Shown here: one piece after another, positions 35,538-40,217 of the stretch
Numbering within the stretch: the stretch's first letter is position 1
How the letters are laid out: every line of letters starts with the position of its first letter
DNA from: Brachionus koreanus
Taxonomy: Eukaryota; Rotifera; Eurotatoria; Ploima; Brachionidae
Direction of reading: 5' to 3'
Assembly: GCA_016987375.1 (NCBI GenBank)
Contig: PJRA01000313.1
Span: 2,222,839 to 2,263,055, forward strand
Length of the DNA: 40,217 nt
The notes under the pieces: model-generated
Seen by the model: the letters and a program-made list of their open reading frames with translations, nothing else
Databases searched by the model: none
Told to the model about the DNA's origin: nothing
Translations under genes and position numbers: made by a program

Positions 35538-36342
35538 TAATAGGCATATTATTATAGATTTTAAAATATTTTTTTTCATGTTAAAGAAAGTTAATTATAT
35601 CGATATGAGAATTCAAATATCGAATGCAAATTTTTATGCCAAATCTCTAATAAAAGAGTATTTTTTTTATTTAGTTTTCCTGTTTTTAAATTGTATGAAT
35701 CCAAATACTTTGATATTTATGTGATTAATTCCTATCATAAATTAAGCTATAACTTTTGTTTACAAATAATTATATTTTATCTTATTACTTAAAAGCTTGT
35801 TATAACCAGTTATCGAAAAAGTGTTGTGTAAGCTTTTATGAAAGTTTTGATTGTAAATTTTCAGCTTAAAATCAGGACTTAAGCATGAATATTCCTCATC
35901 TTTCTTAGTTTTTTCTTTTTAAATATGGAAAATAATTGCTATTTTAGAGATTCAATTACCTAGAAAATCAAATTTAAATTAGTCGAGAACTGCAATTAAC
36001 TGGAATAGTATTTAATTTTTGTTGTTAAAAAAGGTTGTATAAATAAAATATTTAAATTATGTCTATTAATCAAACAACAACAACAACAAAAGTTCATAGT
36101 TAAATTAGCTGTACCTCTTTTTTTAAAAATTAATTCGGTCAATTCCGATTAATTGATTGTCATTAATATTATTATATTCCCCTGAAGTTTAATCAAAATC
36201 GCAAAATATATTACCATTTAGACGAGTCTGAAGTTAGAATATTTTTAAAAAAAAATAATAAGTCTAAATTGTGTAAAAATAAAAATATCTAATTTTTGCT
36301 CATTTATTGCAGATACTAGTATTATATTTATTTTTTATGAAT
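35538..36342. other. AT-rich spacer
   Basis: No gene seen. A short (CAA)n run lies at about 36075-36090. Confidence 0.45.
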
Positions 36343-36721
36343 TTAAAAATGATTTAGAAAAAGTTTCTCCAGGGAAGTTCCGAATAACAGCGCCTTCTTT
36401 TCAGCATCCATTATTCCAATCTTATTAAAAAAAAATATGTGTACAATTAGAGTAGGAAATAAATATTTATACTGAATTAACATTATTAAATTAAACTTTG
36501 TTATCAGTTTGATGTGTTCAGAATTGAATCCAAGGGGGTTTTGTACTTAAGGTTGTTTCTGTTGAAGCTTTTAAGCCAAAAGTCATGGATCTCTAAGGTT
36601 ATTAATTCAACGTTTTTCTTGGTGGTGAAAAATTTTGAAAAAAGCTTGGTAGCTCTGTCATCAATCATATCGATTCTTGAACAGATATTTGTTAGGAAAG
36701 CTAGATTTTTAAATTATTTTA
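36343..36721 (-). pseudogene. LINE-type relic, C-terminal region
   Basis: On the minus strand 36721-36521 reads as an open frame with SRIDMIDDRATKLFSKFF and NRNNLKYKTPLDSIL, a pattern resembling the C-terminal region of Jockey-type non-LTR retrotransposon ORF2 (R..YI..RA..LF..F ... TPLD.IL). A further short frame at 36407-36343 (MDAEKKALLFGTSLEKLF) follows and may be its tail. Upstream frames contain stops, and the RT domain is not seen. The plus-strand frame at 36514-36735 is the shadow of this relic. Confidence 0.4.
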
Positions 36722-37606
36722 AGACTATTCAATGATAGATTTGATCACAAATTACCTAAGCAATAAGCAAAATTTTCAGAAAATTATCAAAAAGTTTGTA
36801 GCTTTGACACTTAAGGTTCTTATTTTCTTGATTTCGCATCATTTTAGACACGAAAAATAAAAGACTTATTAATGAGGATTCTAATTTTAATTTAAGTTAT
36901 ATAATAATAAAGCTATTGATTTAATTAAACAAAAAAAAAACTATTTTTGTAGAAATTTTCTTTAGATTTTTTATTTCTCTTTTAATAGTTAGATTTAGTT
37001 GTGCTATTTTTCATAAGAAGCATAAATTGATAGCCTTTTTTCAGAAAAAATGTCATTTTCGCATTAAAAAATTGTTGACAAAAATGGATAATATTTCTAT
37101 GCCAAGATTTCCGAGCTAATTTTTGTTAATTATTCTCCAATAATCTAAAATAATAAATAGTTTTTATTTATTTCTTGAATTTAGATATATTAAAATAGGA
37201 TTTGATGAATAGCCTAAATAAAAACTTAAATGAAGTAAAATTGCAATTTTGTTTCATTCTTTTTGTATACACTTGAGTCAGTTATCGTGGTTAACTCTGA
37301 TCTTACAATAAGCTTGTTTATTTTATTAATTATTAAAAAATTTTCTTGATTTTCTTAATCTCAATAAATTTCTCAATATAATCGAATAAATTTTATTTTT
37401 CGCTTAATCAAGTTATTTAATGATCCCTTGATTTATTTGCATTAAGCCACAATTATAAATTTTTAATCATTTCTGATTAGAATTAATTTATATTTTCTTT
37501 AGTAGATATTTTAAATGACCGTCTGATAGATTTTGTTCAAATGGAATTATTTCGTACTAGTTAAATTAAGAAATTATCAATAATTTAGAATGAAAATTTG
37601 TTTCAA
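36722..37606. other. AT-rich region upstream of the Ig gene
   Basis: No gene, tRNA or repeat recognised. It probably contains the promoter of the Ig-domain gene. Confidence 0.45.
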
Positions 37607-37652
37607 ATGAGAGTCAAAATTTAAATGTGCTTGTTTATTGTAATAAAATGAA
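37607..37652 (+). promoter_or_regulatory. Two short upstream ORFs before the Ig gene start
   Basis: ATG AGA GTC AAA ATT TAA at 37607-37624 and an ATG at 37625-37627 opening a frame that ends in TGA just past the main ATG (37648). If these lie in the 5' UTR they could reduce translation. This depends on the unknown transcription start. Confidence 0.25.
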
Positions 37653-39686
37653 ATTTCATCGAATCATTCTCAATTATTTTATCAGCTTTTATTTTTATTT
37701 TCAATTTACAAGTTTAACATTTTTGGAAGGCGATACTAATAATGGCTTTATGACAAACAAATCGAACAATTTAAATTTCATTTCATTCAATCATTCTTAC
37801 TGGAGTGAAAATTTTGTGATGATTACAGCTCTAGTCGATAAAACTGTGACTTTAACTTGTTCAATTGAGCTAGATGAAATTCATTTTTTCAAATCGGAAA
37901 ACTATAAGGTAAAGATTTAATATTTATTAATTTAATAGCTTTATTTTAAATAAATGCTTAAATTGAAATTAATCTTGGTTCAAAAAAAAAAATTTTTTAT
38001 ATTCTTCAAAGGTGCTTAAAAAAATGTAAATTTTGAATTGTGAGTTTTTAAATTAATAAATTAATTAATTTCTGACAGTTTCGCATTATTAAATTAAGTG
38101 AAACCGAAACAGTAATTTTTTTACTGAATTTGTGTTATTTTTTCCTTTGTGATGAGTTTTACTGACGTCCATAAATATACATTGTTTTAGATAATATGGT
38201 CAAGAGAAGATGAAAGTGGAAGAGATTATGAGCCTTTAGGTCTTGACGATATTCGGCTAATTCCTGATGAGCGCATTAATTTTGAAAGAATTCATGTAAC
38301 AACTCAGAATCATGAAAAAATAAAGTGGAATTTAATGATAAATTATCTTAAACAATCTGATTCTCGAAACTATATCTGTCAACTGAATAAAAGACCTTAT
38401 GACACTCTTTGGCTCCAAAAATTTAACTTAAACGTTAATGGTAAATAATTTTTTAAAAGAAGTTTTAAGAGTAAATTTTTTCAAAGAACCAGCTTATTTT
38501 GTTGAAGAATCAGAATCCAGTCAGCTAAAATTAATGTCTAAAAATGAAAATGATCTTTTCTTAAAAAGTGTTGTTGAGCATGAAGATTTGAAACTGGAGT
38601 GCAATGCCAAAGGAAAACCATTACCTATTATTACGTGGTATATTAGATTCCTTAACGGAACTAATCTGAGTATGTTAAATTTCAATAAAAATGAGTGCAA
38701 TCATTTTAATTTTGTTTTAGAACTTGATAATCAGAAAACTGAACTAGTTATTAAACGAATTAAACGATCTTTGAAGATTAATCTAGTTGAGTGTCAGGCT
38801 GGAAATGGATATGGCGCTAAAGCAATTAGATTATTTAAAATAAATTTGAAATGTAAAATAAAATAAAATTCTAAAACAATTTGTTAGATTTTTTTCTTTT
38901 CAAGATGCACCAAAAATTCTTTCTAGGTCGAAAACTTTTCAAATACCTTTGTCAGAAGCCCAATTTCAGTTCAATTGTTCAGTTTTGTCAAATCCACTGC
39001 CCAAGATTTATTGGTTTTTTAAAAATCTCGACACTTTTCAACTTAGAAAGCTAGAAAATGAATCTTTGAAAAATCATTCAAATTCTGAATGGAAACCGCT
39101 AAATTTACACGCTTCATATTCAATAAAACATTTTCCTAGTATAGATAAAAGCTCAATGGCGCAAATGTCAATATCAAAATATCACATAAATGAAAAGCAT
39201 CTCAAATCGAATTTTATTGTATCATCACTTTTAATAAGTGTAATTTAAAAATTTAATTTTTTTCTTTTTAATTTTATTCAAAAATTTTTTTTGTAGAGAA
39301 TATCTGAATCTGACTTTGGTACTTATAAATGCGTTACCACAAACGAAGTTGCAAATAGCACCATTGAGTTCACATTGAAACGTAAATTTTCCTCATAAAT
39401 TTATATATTCAAAATTTTAAAAGCTTATTTAGGAATGAATCACCATATTTTGAACATGGATAAAATGAGGAGTTTGTCTAGTGATAAATATGCTACAACC
39501 AAAAAATTTTATCGACTAAACTTTAAAAATTATAAAAATAAAATTGGTACAAATCTAGATGATAATAAATCAAGAATAATGTATAATTTCTGTCCTAACA
39601 ATCGTTTAATAACGCTTAAGTCTTATATTTTTTTATATATTTTCATCTTTTTTAAAAATTCTTGCCTATTTAATAAATATTTATAA
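37648..39686 (+). CDS. Three-Ig-domain cell-surface protein (lachesin/DIP/IgLON-like)
   Basis: Six exons joined by eye: 37648-37908, 38191-38440, 38487-38852, 38905-39239, 39297-39381, 39433-39686 (516 aa). Introns are 282, 46, 52, 57 and 51 nt. The N-terminus (MKFHRIILNYFISFYFYFQF) is a signal peptide. Ig1 spans Cys71-Trp90-Cys150 and includes KWNLMINYLKQSD..NYICQ, the signature of the lachesin/DIP/IgLON group. Ig2 spans Cys209-Trp221-Cys273 (EDLKLECNAKGKPLPIITW). Ig3 spans Cys317-Trp329-Cys416 (SDFGTYKCVTTNE). A poorly conserved linker and a hydrophobic tail (SYIFLYIFIFF, last about 25 residues) fit a GPI-anchor signal or a membrane anchor. Expected role: extracellular homophilic or heterophilic adhesion. 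An earlier GTG/Leu extension in frame exists, but the ATG at 37648 gives the clean signal peptide. Confidence 0.82.
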
Positions 39687-39691
39687 ATAAA
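39686..39691 (+). terminator. AATAAA polyadenylation signal overlapping the Ig gene stop
   Basis: The stop TAA (39684-39686) overlaps AATAAA, as in the bagpipe gene. Position relative to the stop implies a very short 3' UTR if used. Confidence 0.45.
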
Positions 39692-40065
39692 CCATTTCTT
39701 TTTTTTGTTAAATAGAAACTCAATAAGAAAACTAATTGTGGAATTCGTTCGTATGAACGACACATAAGAAAATGATACTGCTTGCAAATGACCCATTTAT
39801 AAATAAGAAGTTAAAATTTTAAAAATGCTGGTCTAAAAAAAAACACAAGAATGTAAGTTTTATTACTAGAATGAATTTACATTGATAAAAAATAATCTAA
39901 AAAAATGGACATTAAAAAAAAATTAAAATGTCTCAAGCATTTAAAATATTTAAAGTTTCGAACAAGTAAAAACCAAGTCATATTCTTAAAATGTGAATTC
40001 AAAATATAAATCTTTTTTTAAGAAAATCGTGGTATATCATTTTTTAAAGGGAAGTGAGAACAAAA

Positions 40066-40110
40066 ATTTTTTTGAATATCCTCTTAACTAATGAAGTTGC
40101 AAATAGCATC
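40066..40110 (+). pseudogene. Decayed partial copy of Ig-gene exon 5
   Basis: gaagttgcaaatagca at 40092-40107 is identical to 39345-39360 within exon 5, and the upstream aaaatttttttgaatatc resembles the intron 4/exon 5 boundary (about 39282-39305). In frame it reads TNEVANSI then a stop, matching TNEVANST of the third Ig domain, with an internal deletion between the two matching blocks. It ends against the mariner-like element. Confidence 0.5.
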
Positions 40111-40112
40111 TA

Positions 40113-40217
40113 AAGGGTGATGCATAAGTAAATGGACAAAAATTAAAAGCGAATATCTCAAAAAATCAAAATGATATTAAGTTCTGGTTTTTTTCAGATG
40201 TAAAGAATTTATTTTTC
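40113..40217 (+). mobile_element. Terminal part of a Tc1/mariner-like element (right edge)
   Basis: Starts aagggtgatgcataagtaaa directly after a TA (40111-40112) and runs off the window. It is the inverted counterpart of 1-118, with which it shares over 100 nt at high identity (both include ggacaaaaattaaaagcgaa in this orientation). No coding sequence is within the window. Confidence 0.6.

Noticed and set aside
1..40217. A single giant transposon (e.g. Polinton-like) with the edge repeats as its terminal repeats
   Set aside because: The interior has conserved host genes with introns and no polymerase, integrase or capsid genes; the repeats look like two separate insertions.
1..40217. CRISPR arrays, bacterial operons or ribosome binding sites
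   Set aside because: No regularly spaced direct repeats; spliceosomal introns and animal gene families show this is eukaryotic DNA.

Overview
The window is strongly AT-rich invertebrate animal DNA. It carries homeobox genes, a multi-exon E1 enzyme, a cell-surface immunoglobulin (Ig) protein, very short spliceosomal introns (mostly 46-64 nt) and several decayed transposons. The dve, bagpipe and lachesin/DIP-type genes point to a protostome. The small introns and AT richness would fit a rotifer-like or other compact-genome lophotrochozoan, but no sequence here settles the phylum and I hold that guess loosely.

Layout. 1-118: end of a Tc1/mariner-like repeat. 1409-1501: orphan exon-like segment. 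2005-2300: tRNA-derived SINE. 2533-4899 and 8985-11320 (minus): two tandem paralogs of defective proventriculus (dve), each with an N-terminal CMP/ULD-type domain and two divergent homeodomains. 11.4-18.4 kb: about 7 kb with no gene seen. 18374-21891 (minus): complete ubiquitin-activating enzyme UBA1 in 10 exons. 22-29 kb: mostly AT-rich spacer with a possible histone-fold fragment, the 5' part of a dead piggyBac transposon and a LINE-like tail. 29105-30586 (plus): NK3/bagpipe homeobox gene with one 54-nt intron inside the homeodomain. 31-36.7 kb: a transposon graveyard with nested inverted repeats, LINE relics, a reverse transcriptase relic, a complete non-autonomous hAT element with perfect 8-bp target duplications, and a recombinase-like fragment. 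37648-39686 (plus): six-exon, three-Ig secreted or GPI-anchored protein. 40113-40217: a second copy of the mariner-like end, inverted relative to the first.

The real genes are not an operon. dve and bagpipe are developmental transcription factors (midgut/proventriculus and visceral mesoderm patterning in insects), UBA1 is housekeeping, and the Ig gene resembles neuronal or junctional adhesion proteins. The dve duplication is the most notable host-gene feature. The paralogs keep near-identical homeodomains, differ by one intron, and share a GGCGCC plus TAATTA motif in their proximal upstream regions. Gene models were spliced by eye using GT-AG rules, frame continuity and family knowledge; none is backed by transcripts.
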